64,000 nt of DNA, taken from Lachnoclostridium sp. An14 (GTDB lineage: Bacteria; Bacillota; Clostridia; Lachnospirales; Lachnospiraceae). The notes under the pieces were generated by a model. The model was not told the origin of the DNA and ran no database searches. It saw nothing but the letters and a program-made list of their open reading frames with translations. The stretch lies in NCBI RefSeq assembly GCF_002160755.1, contig NZ_NFLE01000005.1:1-64000 (forward strand). Direction: 5' to 3'. The position numbers and the translations under genes are program-made. Of this stretch, positions 25,527 to 33,079 are shown one piece after another (position 1 is the stretch's first letter; each line of letters starts with the position of its first letter).

Positions 25527-25850
25527 TTATAGTTCATTGTTAAATTGCAGCAGCGTTTCGATTACAGCCTTTATGATCAGCAGCTGCTTGTCATTGCACT
25601 GAGACAGAAGCCGTGTGATAGATTCAATTTGATCAGATTCTGTGTGAAAAATCAAATCATCTAAGGAAACATTTAGGGTCTGGCACAGAGAAGATAATAC
25701 GTTAAAACTGGGGACTGTACGTTTGTTCTCTATTTCTGACAGATAACTGGCGGCAATGCCTACCATTTCTGCTAATCGCTCCTGAGTTAGATGACGATTT
25801 TCACGAGCCGCTTTTAATCGGTATCCTAATTCATGGTCTGGGCTTTTCAT
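25527..25850 (-). CDS. XRE-family repressor (Tn916 orf9-like)
   Basis: 107 aa. N-terminal lambda-repressor-type HTH (LGYRLKAARENRHLTQERLA, IAASYLSEIENKRTVPSF). The C-terminal about 35 residues are a short helical segment. It is divergent from a split sigma-like pair, the same order and orientation as orf9-orf7-orf8 in Tn916-family conjugative transposons, where orf9 restrains orf7. No integrase or excisionase lies nearby, so this looks like a stranded regulatory module. Confidence 0.85.
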   Translation of the reverse strand: MKSPDHELGYRLKAARENRHLTQERLAEMVGIAASYLSEIENKRTVPSFNVLSSLCQTLNVSLDDLIFHTESDQIESITRLLSQCNDKQLLIIKAVIETLLQFNNEL

Positions 25851-25923
25851 TTCTCGTTCACCTCTTTGTTAGTTTAAATGGAAACTCAAATTTAATACAT
25901 AGGTTATAAACACCATATTATTA

Positions 25924-26058
25924 GGGTGTATAGCGAATATAGATCCAAGTTGGATTCTCTAATGGATCCAGCTATAAAAACGTGTGGCATACGGATTTTA
26001 TTGAGAGGAATGGTTTTTAACTGTTCCTCTTTTTACGTTCTATATTCGCTATACACCC
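25924..26058. repeat. 135-bp element bounded by 20-bp perfect inverted repeats
   Basis: GGGTGTATAGCGAATATAGA at 25924-25943 and its exact reverse complement at 26039-26058, with a terminator-like hairpin between them. It lies in the 299-bp gap between the divergent XRE and sigma genes. It is either a small non-autonomous mobile element or a large foldable leader. No clear target-site duplication is seen. Confidence 0.75.
26004..26034 (+). terminator. Terminator-like hairpin inside the inverted-repeat element
   Basis: AGAGGAA / TTCCTCT stem with a 13-base loop, then TTTT. It lies upstream of the sigma-like gene and could act as an attenuator. Confidence 0.5.
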
Positions 26059-26149
26059 CTTTTTATATGGGAATAAATGGGCTAAAGATTCGAGGGCCGC
26101 CATTCTTTCTGAATATCAAGAAGCAAATGATACTCAGGAGGAATGATTT

Positions 26150-26581
26150 ATGAATGAGACAGCAAATGATCCATTAAAAAATATTTTTATCAAATATTTA
26201 GATACTGCTTTAAACCGGACAAAAGATAGATTTGTAAAACAGATGGAAAGACAGGGGAAATACGAAATTGCATTGCCAGAGGAAGAATTGCCCTATGATT
26301 TTTACCGTTTTCTGGAAGAGGAAGCAGATATACAGCGTTTGCCGGTTGGGACTGAGGCTTCCCAGATTCGCTCTTGGATTTGCGGCCAGACCCAATGGAA
26401 TTTGGCCCATGCTTTCCAGCGTCTAAATGATCGTGAGGTGGTGATTGTGTACTTAAAAGTATTTGAAAAGCTCACTTTTGCAGAAATCGGGGAGAAACTC
26501 GGTGAAGATTGGCAAAAGACGGCTTCCTCATATACATATGCTAGAAAAAAACTAAGAAAGGGGATTGAAAATGAATTTTGA
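26150..26581 (+). CDS. Sigma-70 region 4-like protein (Tn916 orf7-like)
   Basis: 143 aa. The C-terminal half reads as sigma region 4: LNDREVVIVYLKVFEKLTFAEIGEKLG and a final YARKKLRKGI. No region 2 is present in this protein; a region 2-like segment is encoded separately by the next gene, overlapping by 11 bp. AGGAGGAATGATTT precedes the ATG. Split sigma factors of this kind are known from Bacillus (SigO with RsoA) and from conjugative transposons. Target promoters are unknown. Confidence 0.82.
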   Translation: MNETANDPLKNIFIKYLDTALNRTKDRFVKQMERQGKYEIALPEEELPYDFYRFLEEEADIQRLPVGTEASQIRSWICGQTQWNLAHAFQRLNDREVVIVYLKVFEKLTFAEIGEKLGEDWQKTASSYTYARKKLRKGIENEF

Positions 26582-26828
26582 ACAGTTGCTTAAAAGAGCA
26601 AAGAATAAGGATCCAGAGGCGAAAGAGCAGTTGTATGAGATGTTCCGGCCGCTTTTAATTCATCAGGCGATGATTTCCGGGAGATTTTCCGAGGATCTAT
26701 ACCAGGAATTGTCTCTGACCTTTTTATTTTGCATAGATTCTTTTAAAATTGAAAAGGCGCTCCGTTTAATAAAAGACAACGAAAACCGGCAAAAGAAGAG
26801 TAAGAATAAAGGAATGGAGAGCTTTTAA
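26571..26828 (+). CDS. Sigma region 2-like / HTH protein (Tn916 orf8-like)
   Basis: 85 aa from ATG 26571 after AAAGGGGA. Residues about 5-60 resemble sigma region 2 (LLKRAKNKDPEAKEQLYEMF, FSEDLYQELSLTFL). It overlaps the region 4 protein by 11 bp, so the two are probably made in equal amounts and act together. In Tn916-like elements the next genes are excisionase and integrase. Here ahpC follows instead, so the mobile part is lost. Confidence 0.78.
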   Translation: MNFEQLLKRAKNKDPEAKEQLYEMFRPLLIHQAMISGRFSEDLYQELSLTFLFCIDSFKIEKALRLIKDNENRQKKSKNKGMESF

Positions 26829-26864
26829 ATGCATATGGAAAGGGAAAAATTTTCAACAAGACGC

Positions 26865-26921
26865 TTGACAGTTCATTTGAAAAGTTGCTATACTGCTTAT
26901 TAAGTTAGGATAAACTAACTA
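26865..26921 (+). promoter_or_regulatory. ahpC promoter with palindromic operator, copy 5
   Basis: TTGACA (26865-26870), 19 bp, TATACT (26890-26895). AGTTAG-GATAAA-CTAACT follows at 26904-26921. The palindrome begins 8 bp after the -10 box, covering the expected start site. Confidence 0.75.
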
Positions 26922-26944
26922 AAAAATAAAAAGGAGGAAGATTC

Positions 26945-27508
26945 ATGTCTCTCATCAATAAGGAAATCAGTGATTTTACGGTTCAGGCGTACCACGAAGG
27001 GGCCTTCCATACCGTTTCAAAAGCGGATGTGCTGGGCAAGTGGGCTGTCTTTTTCTTCTACCCGGCGGACTTTACCTTTGTTTGCCCTACGGAGCTGGAG
27101 GATCTGGCAAATAAATACGCGGAGTTTAAGGCTGCGGGCTGCGAGGTTTATTCCGTTTCCTGCGATACCCATTACGTCCACAAAGCCTGGCATGACGCCT
27201 CCGAGCGTATTAAGAAAATCGGATACCCCATGCTGGCAGACCCCACCCACGCCTTGGCGAAGGATTTTGAAGTTTACATCGAGGCGGACGGCGTCGCGGA
27301 GCGGGGAACCTTTATCGTAAACCCAGAGGGACAGATCGTGGCCTACGAGGTGAATGCCGGAAATGTGGGAAGAAACGCGGATGAGCTTCTGCGCAAGCTT
27401 CTGGCCTGCCAGTTTGTCCATGAACATGGGGACGAGGTGTGCCCGGCCAAGTGGCAGCCCGGGGCGGAGACCTTAAAGCCCAGCCTGGATTTGGTGGGAC
27501 AGCTGTGA
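26945..27508 (+). CDS. ahpC: Alkyl hydroperoxide reductase peroxiredoxin subunit
   Basis: 187 aa, normal length. Peroxidatic Cys47 in FTFVCPTELEDLA and resolving Cys166 in EVCPAKW identify a typical 2-Cys AhpC. It reduces H2O2 and organic peroxides, using the reductase encoded 11 bp downstream. AAAAAGGAGGAAG precedes the ATG. The palindromic operator in the promoter links peroxide defence to the metal/haem regulon; ahpC is controlled by iron or haem status in several Firmicutes. Confidence 0.95.
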   Translation: MSLINKEISDFTVQAYHEGAFHTVSKADVLGKWAVFFFYPADFTFVCPTELEDLANKYAEFKAAGCEVYSVSCDTHYVHKAWHDASERIKKIGYPMLADPTHALAKDFEVYIEADGVAERGTFIVNPEGQIVAYEVNAGNVGRNADELLRKLLACQFVHEHGDEVCPAKWQPGAETLKPSLDLVGQL

Positions 27509-27519
27509 GGAATGGGACG

Positions 27520-29157
27520 ATGAAAGAACTCTATGATGTCGTAATCATTGGGGGCGGCCCGGCAGGCCTTACGGCCGCCCTCTACCTGGCGCGCGCCAGA
27601 TACCGTGTACTTGTGGTGGAAAAGGAACGGTTCGGCGGGCAGATCACCATTACCCATGAGGTGGTCAATTTCCCTGGGGTAGAGCGTACCTCAGGGGAGG
27701 CGCTGACAGAAACCATGCGCCGGCAGGCGGAGAGTTTCGGGGCGGAATTCCTGCTTGCTGAGGTTACGAGCCTGGATATGAGCGGCGATGTGAAGGTGGT
27801 AAAGACGAGCCGGGGCGAGCGCGCTTGCTTTGGCGTTCTTTTAGCCACAGGGGCGCACCCCCGCAGGGTTGGCTTCGCCGGGGAGGATGCGTTTAAGGGG
27901 AGAGGCGTGGCCTACTGCGCCACCTGCGACGGCGAATTTTTTACCGGGAGAGAGGTTTTTGTGGTCGGAGGCGGGTTCGCGGCGGCGGAAGAAAGCGTAT
28001 TTCTGACCAAATATGCCAGCCATGTGACCATCCTCATCCGAGGGGACGGCTTTACCTGCGCCCCGGCCAGCGCGGAGCCAGCCCTGAACCATGAGAAGAT
28101 TACGGTGCTGACCCACAAGGAGGTTTTAGAAGTTGCCGGGGACGACCGGCTGCGCAGTCTGACCTACCGCGATACGCAGACGGGGGAGGTGACGGAGTAC
28201 CGGCCGCCGGAAGGGGAAACCTTCGGCGTGTTTGTCTTCGCCGGGTATGAACCGGCGACCGGGCTGGTAAAAGGGCTGGCAGAGTGCAGCGAACAGGGCT
28301 ATGTGGTGACGGATCGGAGCCAGAAGACGACCTGCGAGGGGCTGTATGCCGCCGGAGACGTGTGCATCAAGCCGCTGCGCCAGGTGGTGACGGCGGTGGG
28401 AGACGGAGCCCTGGCGGCAACAGAGCTGGAGCGCTACGCCGCTGCCATGCAGAAAAAGACCGGGCTGTTCCCGAAACAGCCCCAGGCGAAGCCCTCCGTC
28501 CCCGCTTCGGATAGCGGAAACGCCCCAAAAAAGGAAGCAGAGCAGGGACTCTTTACGGAAGATATGCTTGCCCAGCTGCGGGCCGTATTTTCTAGGATGG
28601 AATCGCCTCTCGTGCTGACCCTTGACCTGGACGGCGGCGCCCTCTCTTCTGAGCTAAAAGCTTACATGGAGGGGCTGTGCGCCCTGACGGATAAGCTGAC
28701 GGTTAAGAAGGAGAAGAAACCGGGGGATCATCGGCCCTGCGTGAAGGTTTGCCGGGAGGACGGCAGCTGGACGGGCCTGGCTTTCCACGGGGTGCCGGGC
28801 GGCCATGAGTTTACTTCCTTCATTTTAGGCCTGTACAATGCATCCGGGCCTGGGCAGTCCCTGGAGGAAGAAACGCGCCTGGCCATCGGTCGGATTACAC
28901 GCCCTGTGTATATGAAGATCCTGGTTTCCCTGTCCTGCACCATGTGCCCGGACCTGGTGACGGCCGCCCAGCGGATCGCGGCGGAAAATCCAAATGTAAC
29001 GGCGGAGGTTTACGACCTGAATCATTTCCCGGACTTGAAGGATCGATATCATGTGATGAGCGTCCCGTGTCTGGTGGTGAATGACGGAGAGACGGTTGCC
29101 TTTGGAAAGAAGCAGATTGGGCAGCTCTTGGAGCTACTTTCCGGGTATTCTTCGTAG
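27520..29157 (+). CDS. AhpF-like reductase with permuted domains (TrxB first, thioredoxin-fold last)
   Basis: 545 aa. ATG 27520 follows GTGAGGAATGGGACG. Residues 1-310 are a TrxB-type flavoprotein: FAD motif GGGPAGLTAALYLARAR, redox CATCDG, NADPH motif VVGGGFAAAEE and AAGDVCI near the end. A Lys/Pro linker follows. The last about 200 residues resemble the two-thioredoxin-fold N-terminal part of AhpF, with redox Cys pair SCTMCPD and YHVMSVPCLVVN. In enteric AhpF this part comes first, so the order is reversed. It recycles AhpC with NAD(P)H. The two genes end at a terminator. Confidence 0.88.
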   Translation: MKELYDVVIIGGGPAGLTAALYLARARYRVLVVEKERFGGQITITHEVVNFPGVERTSGEALTETMRRQAESFGAEFLLAEVTSLDMSGDVKVVKTSRGERACFGVLLATGAHPRRVGFAGEDAFKGRGVAYCATCDGEFFTGREVFVVGGGFAAAEESVFLTKYASHVTILIRGDGFTCAPASAEPALNHEKITVLTHKEVLEVAGDDRLRSLTYRDTQTGEVTEYRPPEGETFGVFVFAGYEPATGLVKGLAECSEQGYVVTDRSQKTTCEGLYAAGDVCIKPLRQVVTAVGDGALAATELERYAAAMQKKTGLFPKQPQAKPSVPASDSGNAPKKEAEQGLFTEDMLAQLRAVFSRMESPLVLTLDLDGGALSSELKAYMEGLCALTDKLTVKKEKKPGDHRPCVKVCREDGSWTGLAFHGVPGGHEFTSFILGLYNASGPGQSLEEETRLAIGRITRPVYMKILVSLSCTMCPDLVTAAQRIAAENPNVTAEVYDLNHFPDLKDRYHVMSVPCLVVNDGETVAFGKKQIGQLLELLSGYSS

Positions 29158-29187
29158 GAATAGGAAAACAGATGCGGACGGCTACGA

Positions 29188-29233
29188 GCCGGATTGTTTA
29201 GGAGGTATTGCCGCCTTGCAGTCCGGCTTTTTT
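29188..29233 (+). terminator. Terminator of the ahpC operon
   Basis: GCCGGA ... TCCGGC stem followed by six T. Confidence 0.8.
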
Positions 29234-29256
29234 CGTGCTAGAATAGGGCCAAATTC

Positions 29257-29601
29257 CATTGTAAGTCGGCGGCAGATATCCGCAATGACGTTTTAGCTAA
29301 GAGAGTCCGGGAATTGAAGGAAACCCAGGAAGGAGTGGAGCATATGTGCAAGGAGATGGACCAGATCTACCAGGAAGGTGCGGTACAGGGAAGGAAAGAA
29401 GGAAGAGCAGAAGGAAGAGCGGAAGGAAGAGCAGAGGGACGAGTAGAGGGGCGAATAGAAGGCGAGATGACTGCCAAAAAAAATATGGCGATGTCCCTTG
29501 CGGGTATGGGGCTGTCGGCGGAGAAAATCGCGGAGGCAGCCAAAGTCAGCGTCCAGTTGGTTCAGGAATGGCTGATGGGGAAGACGGATTTGGCAAAATA
29601 G
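29257..29601 (+). pseudogene. C-terminal relic of an Rpn-family nuclease/transposase-like gene
   Basis: The frame has no proper start. It reads DIRNDVLAKRVRELKETQ, then a run of (G/A)EGR repeats (GRAEGRAEGR), and a C-terminal helix pair AMSLAGMGLSAEKIAEAAKV. This is the usual tail of Rpn (recombination-promoting nuclease / PD-(D/E)XK transposase-like) proteins. The nuclease domain is absent. The relic begins right after the ahpC terminator. Confidence 0.7.
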
Positions 29602-29623
29602 GAAGGAAAAAATAGGAAAGAAA

Positions 29624-29664
29624 AACGCTGCGGAGCGCTCTACCAATGCTCACGCAGCGTTTTT
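29624..29664. terminator. Bidirectional terminator
   Basis: AACGCTGCG / CGCAGCGTT stem with A-run before and TTTTT after. It separates the Rpn relic from the minus-strand methyltransferase relic. Confidence 0.75.
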
Positions 29665-29680
29665 AGTGGGACGGGAATCC

Positions 29681-29980
29681 CTACTTTTTCCCATAAAGCA
29701 GCCCTACCCCGTAAAGCATCCAGGGAGCCTGGACATACTTGGGAATCCAGCGTTCCCGCTCTATAAAAGGGATGTAGTGGACTTCCTGAAAGCCTTCCCG
29801 GCGCAGTTCATCGGCAAATTCTTCCATATTGCTGTAGAGCTTCCTGTACCACGCGGCGTTTGTCCTTTTCGGAGCGCACCTCGTGGAACACAAAGTTACT
29901 GACAACGCATCAAAGGATTCATCCGGAAATTCCAGATGGGCGGCCTCTCCCTTTTGGAAGGATACCTGCCCTGTTTTTCA
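29681..29980 (-). pseudogene. Relic of a class I SAM-dependent methyltransferase
   Basis: Reading the minus strand, two frames must be joined to recover the pattern. FPDESFDAL continues, after a frameshift, as NFVFHEVRSEKDKRRVVQEAL, a typical methyltransferase strand 4/helix. The other frame resumes as MEEFADELRREGFQEVHYIP and ends WMLYGVGLLYGKK. The N-terminal SAM-binding glycine loop is missing. It is degraded and unlikely to be functional. Confidence 0.6.
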
Positions 29981-30035
29981 TATGGATACTGTCTACCTGT
30001 ATAAATCCAGTCATTTCATTGATTGAATGAAAAAT

Positions 30036-30443
30036 CTACATCCGTCCAAATAACTCAGACGGAGTAAAGGCAACAACCTTGCTTTTCAGAAAATCCCGTA
30101 TATTCCGCGTTACGATATAATCCACATGAATCCGTTCTGCCGTCACGCTTTGCAGGGCATCTTCAAAATCATCCCACTTCAGATGTGCAGCTGAGGTAAG
30201 ATCAGAAGGAGATAATTCCGTAAAGGTGAAAATGAGGGAGAGTTTTTGTAAGACTTCCTCAATCTGCTCTGGATTTAGTTCTTTGCGCATAACATAGACA
30301 AGATTGGCGAAGGTCAGAGCGGAAATAAATCCTTCAGCTTGGCGGGTTTCACACAGCTTCCAGATGATGGATGAATCCTTTACGTGAGGCTCACGGTTCT
30401 GCAGGACATCCAGAATCACATTTGCGTCAATCAGTAATCTCAT
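30036..30443 (-). CDS. PIN-domain toxin (VapC-like)
   Basis: 135 aa. PIN ribonuclease pattern: LLIDANVILDVLQNREPH with the first catalytic Asp, a middle acidic segment (WDDFEDALQ), and a final DYIVTRNIRDF. It overlaps the antitoxin gene upstream by 17 bp. Such toxins cleave RNA when the unstable antitoxin is lost. The locus lies between gene relics and the metallophore region, a common spot for such modules. Confidence 0.88.
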   Translation of the reverse strand: MRLLIDANVILDVLQNREPHVKDSSIIWKLCETRQAEGFISALTFANLVYVMRKELNPEQIEEVLQKLSLIFTFTELSPSDLTSAAHLKWDDFEDALQSVTAERIHVDYIVTRNIRDFLKSKVVAFTPSELFGRM

Positions 30444-30672
30444 ATTTTTCTTTCAGCCTTTCCGCTTTTTCTTTGTCAAGGTCATAATCTCCCTTTAAAA
30501 TACCGGTCAGGGAATCCGTGAGATAGGAAATCGCTGAATCCTTTGGAATAAACCGGCCGACTTCCTTTCCGTTTTTTGTCACAATAATCTCCTGACCGGA
30601 AAGGACAAGGTTTAAATAGCGGCCAAAATTATTCTGCATTTCTGTGGCGGTTGCAGTTGTAATAATGCTCAT
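30427..30672 (-). CDS. Phd/YefM-family antitoxin
   Basis: 81 aa. N-terminal Phd fold: TATEMQNNFGRYLNLVLSG followed by EIIVTKNGKEVGRFIP. The C-terminal tail (LDKEKAERLKEKYE) should bind the PIN toxin. Pairing a Phd-type antitoxin with a PIN toxin is a mixed but known combination. AAAGGAGGC precedes the ATG on the minus strand. Confidence 0.87.
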   Translation of the reverse strand: MSIITTATATEMQNNFGRYLNLVLSGQEIIVTKNGKEVGRFIPKDSAISYLTDSLTGILKGDYDLDKEKAERLKEKYEITD

Positions 30673-30686
30673 GATAAAATGCCTCC

Positions 30687-30728
30687 TTTAGCTAATTCAA
30701 TAGTATCATATTTTAGCTATTTAGGCAA
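30687..30728 (-). promoter_or_regulatory. Toxin-antitoxin promoter with repeated TTAGCTA sites
   Basis: On the minus strand TTGCCT-N17-TACTAT (30728-30700). TTTAGCTA occurs at 30687-30694 and again at 30712-30719, flanking the -10 region. These are likely sites for autorepression by the antitoxin complex. Confidence 0.6.
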
Positions 30729-30881
30729 GGGCAACACGAAAGTAAAAAAATATGCGTTCATATCCTATCGTATAATGATAGTACTACTTACCAGGTTATT
30801 GAACTTTAAATTGCACGGCAAATGACAAAAGATTGTGTAAAAATCCGATGAAAGCATCTGGAATCCGTGGAAATTGTTTGG

Positions 30882-30911
30882 TATAATATAGATAGTTAGT
30901 TTTGATTAACT
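30882..30911 (+). promoter_or_regulatory. -10 box with palindromic operator, copy 6
   Basis: TATAAT (30882-30887) followed at 30894-30911 by AGTTAG-TTTTGA-TTAACT, same geometry with one mismatch in the right arm. It precedes the AspA-like gene by 47 bp. Confidence 0.6.
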
Positions 30912-30958
30912 TCAAATATAAAATCAGATTAATCCCAGAAACGACAGGTGAAAGAGAA

Positions 30959-31903
30959 ATGCATTTATATGGTCATGAAATCAAACGAGGAGAACGGAAA
31001 ACAGTTATACTTCCTGTGTCGAATGATATTTCTTTGGAAGTAATCTGCTGCTGTGGGGAACGCCCGGGGAAAACATTGGTTCTAACCTCTGGCGTTCATG
31101 GCTGTGAATATGTAGGAGTCGAAACGCTCAAGCGCCTTTCCAATACGTTGGAGCCAAAGAAACTTACCGGCAATGTCGTGCTGCTTCCGATTGCCAATCC
31201 CAGTGGCTTTTTTGAAGCAGCGAAACGCGTGGTGCCGGAGGACAAGATCAATCTGAACCGGGCTTTCCCGGGAAGAAAGGAGGGAAGCCTTTCTTCTCGG
31301 ATTGCCTGGGTTATTGAACATGCCTTGTATCCGGCAGCAGACTTTCTGGCAGATCTTCACAGCGGAGACGGGGACGAAGCGCTGCGCCCGCTGGTATTCT
31401 TTCCTGTAGCAGGAGAAGAAAAGGTAAATCAGCAGTCACTGTCTGCAGCAAAGGTATTGACAGTACCCTACCGGGTTCGGTCCTCTGCGAAAAATGGCCT
31501 TTACAGCTGGGCGGTACAGCAGGGGATTCCTGCTGTACTCATTGAGCGGGGAGGTATGGGGTTATGGTCAGAAGCAGAGGTGCGGGACTGTGAAGCAGAT
31601 GTTTATGCATTGATGCGTTTTTTGAATATTCTAGAAGACCGAAATGATATACCTCAGGAAAATGAGAAACAGCAGGAGGTGACCGCAGTGGTTTATCAGG
31701 AAGCGCAGCATACTGGTTTTTGGTATCCAGAGATTCATCCGGATGATCGGATTTCGAAGGGTCAGCTTTTGGGGAGAATGGAGAATTCCTCTGGTAAAAT
31801 CATTCAGAAGGTAATAGCCGATTTTGACGGGATTGTCCTGTATCACAACACCGCTTTAGGAATACAGAGGGGAGAACTTTTGGTAGCATATGGCCGGATA
31901 TAA
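30959..31903 (+). CDS. AspA/AstE-like zinc hydrolase (M14 superfamily)
   Basis: 314 aa. Zinc motif H47-x2-E50 in SGVHGCEYVGVE and the third ligand in ADLHSGDGDE are typical of succinylglutamate desuccinylase/aspartoacylase-like enzymes, which remove acyl groups from amino acid amides. A C-terminal barrel-like segment (HPDDRISKGQLLGRM) also fits the family. ATG 30959 follows AGGTGAAAGAG. The substrate is unknown. An operator of the metal/haem series at its promoter and the importer operon downstream suggest that it processes an imported metallophore or related amide; this is inference. Confidence 0.82.
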   Translation: MHLYGHEIKRGERKTVILPVSNDISLEVICCCGERPGKTLVLTSGVHGCEYVGVETLKRLSNTLEPKKLTGNVVLLPIANPSGFFEAAKRVVPEDKINLNRAFPGRKEGSLSSRIAWVIEHALYPAADFLADLHSGDGDEALRPLVFFPVAGEEKVNQQSLSAAKVLTVPYRVRSSAKNGLYSWAVQQGIPAVLIERGGMGLWSEAEVRDCEADVYALMRFLNILEDRNDIPQENEKQQEVTAVVYQEAQHTGFWYPEIHPDDRISKGQLLGRMENSSGKIIQKVIADFDGIVLYHNTALGIQRGELLVAYGRI

Positions 31904-31952
31904 TAACAGAAGAAGTTTTGCTTAAGATATATCGTAAATGGTTGAAGGGTGA

Positions 31953-31986
31953 TATAATTGAAAACACTGGTTAGCAATGACTAACT
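31953..31986 (+). promoter_or_regulatory. -10 box with palindromic operator, copy 7
   Basis: TATAAT (31953-31958), then GGTTAG-CAATGA-CTAACT at 31969-31986. It lies 56 bp upstream of the LysR start. Confidence 0.65.
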
Positions 31987-32042
31987 TTTTGCGAAGATTC
32001 CATTTTATCATTTCATAAAACAGCTTGGGAGGAGACAGAAAG

Positions 32043-32933
32043 ATGACACTACAGCAGCTTAAGTATTATTGTGCGGTTTATGAGTGCCGCAGCATCACAA
32101 AAGCGGCCAGAAAAAACTTTGTGACACAGCCGGCCGTCACTGCGGCTATCCGGGAATTGGAAAAAGAATACGCGGTGCGCCTCATTGATAAGGACGGGAA
32201 GTATATCCGGATTACCAGAGCCGGAGATAGATTTTATGAATATGCGTCCCAGATGTTAACGCACGCGCAGGAATTTGATGATCAGGTGCAGGACATGGTG
32301 AGCCATTCCAGGAGCCTGCGGCTCGGCCTCACAAAATCAGCCGGTTCCTCGGTGTACATGGAGTATCTTTCGGGCAGATCGGAGGAGTATTCGGATATGG
32401 AGTTTAAGCTGACAGTGGGTTCTACATCGGAGCTTTTGGAAGGTCTCTGGGAAAGAAAATTGGATGCGGCCCTGATTTTAAACCATGGAAATGTTTCCAT
32501 CGATAATTTTGAATGGGCCGAGCTAAGGACAACAGAAATGCTCTACTGCGTTTCAGCCATCCATCCTCTGGCACGGGCAAATCGGCTTACAGTGCCGATG
32601 ATTGCGAATGAGAAGATGGTCTCCACAAAGCATGACGACTGCAAGACAGAGGCGCTGAAGCAGTTGTTTTTACAATATGGCTGTGAAGCGGGGCCGCAGG
32701 TTATCTGGCAGTTTGATCAGCAGAGTACGGCTATGAAAATGGTAGCCTTCAATCTGGCGACCGGCTATTTTCCGGCAGATGGAATCCGCCAATATGATGG
32801 AATTGTAGGTAAACTGCTGGAAGGCGACAAACCCATCCCAATTTGCGCAGTTTGGACAAAAGATGCATGGAAGCAGGAACATGTGCAGCAATTTATAAAA
32901 GGAATCGTAAAGTTTTATGAGGCGGCCCAGTGA
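32043..32933 (+). CDS. LysR-family transcriptional regulator
   Basis: 296 aa. N-terminal LysR HTH (LQQLKYYCAVYECRSITKAA, TQPAVTAAIRELEKEY) and a periplasmic-binding-like effector domain of normal length. ATG 32043 is preceded by GGGAGGAGACAGAAAG. It lies between the AspA-like gene and the FecCD operon, all in the same direction, each with its own palindromic operator. It may activate the import operon in response to the imported ligand. Confidence 0.9.
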   Translation: MTLQQLKYYCAVYECRSITKAARKNFVTQPAVTAAIRELEKEYAVRLIDKDGKYIRITRAGDRFYEYASQMLTHAQEFDDQVQDMVSHSRSLRLGLTKSAGSSVYMEYLSGRSEEYSDMEFKLTVGSTSELLEGLWERKLDAALILNHGNVSIDNFEWAELRTTEMLYCVSAIHPLARANRLTVPMIANEKMVSTKHDDCKTEALKQLFLQYGCEAGPQVIWQFDQQSTAMKMVAFNLATGYFPADGIRQYDGIVGKLLEGDKPIPICAVWTKDAWKQEHVQQFIKGIVKFYEAAQ

Positions 32934-33002
32934 CGGACTGCCTTTTTCGATGTGGACAATCTAAAATGTTCCATTATTTTTATTTATGAATGGAAAATTT
33001 AA

Positions 33003-33051
33003 TTGATTTTACAAATCAGCGAAAATAGTTTAAAGTTAGTCATGGTTAACT
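33003..33051 (+). promoter_or_regulatory. FecCD-operon promoter with palindromic operator, copy 8
   Basis: TTGATT-N17-TAGTTT (33003-33031), then AGTTAG-TCATGG-TTAACT at 33034-33051. The operator starts 3 bp after the -10 box. Confidence 0.65.
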
Positions 33052-33079
33052 TGATGAAAAGCAGGAAAGAGGAGAGAGC

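Noticed and set aside
29257-29601. Intact transposase-like gene
   Set aside because: Only the EGR-repeat tail is present; the nuclease domain and a start are missing.
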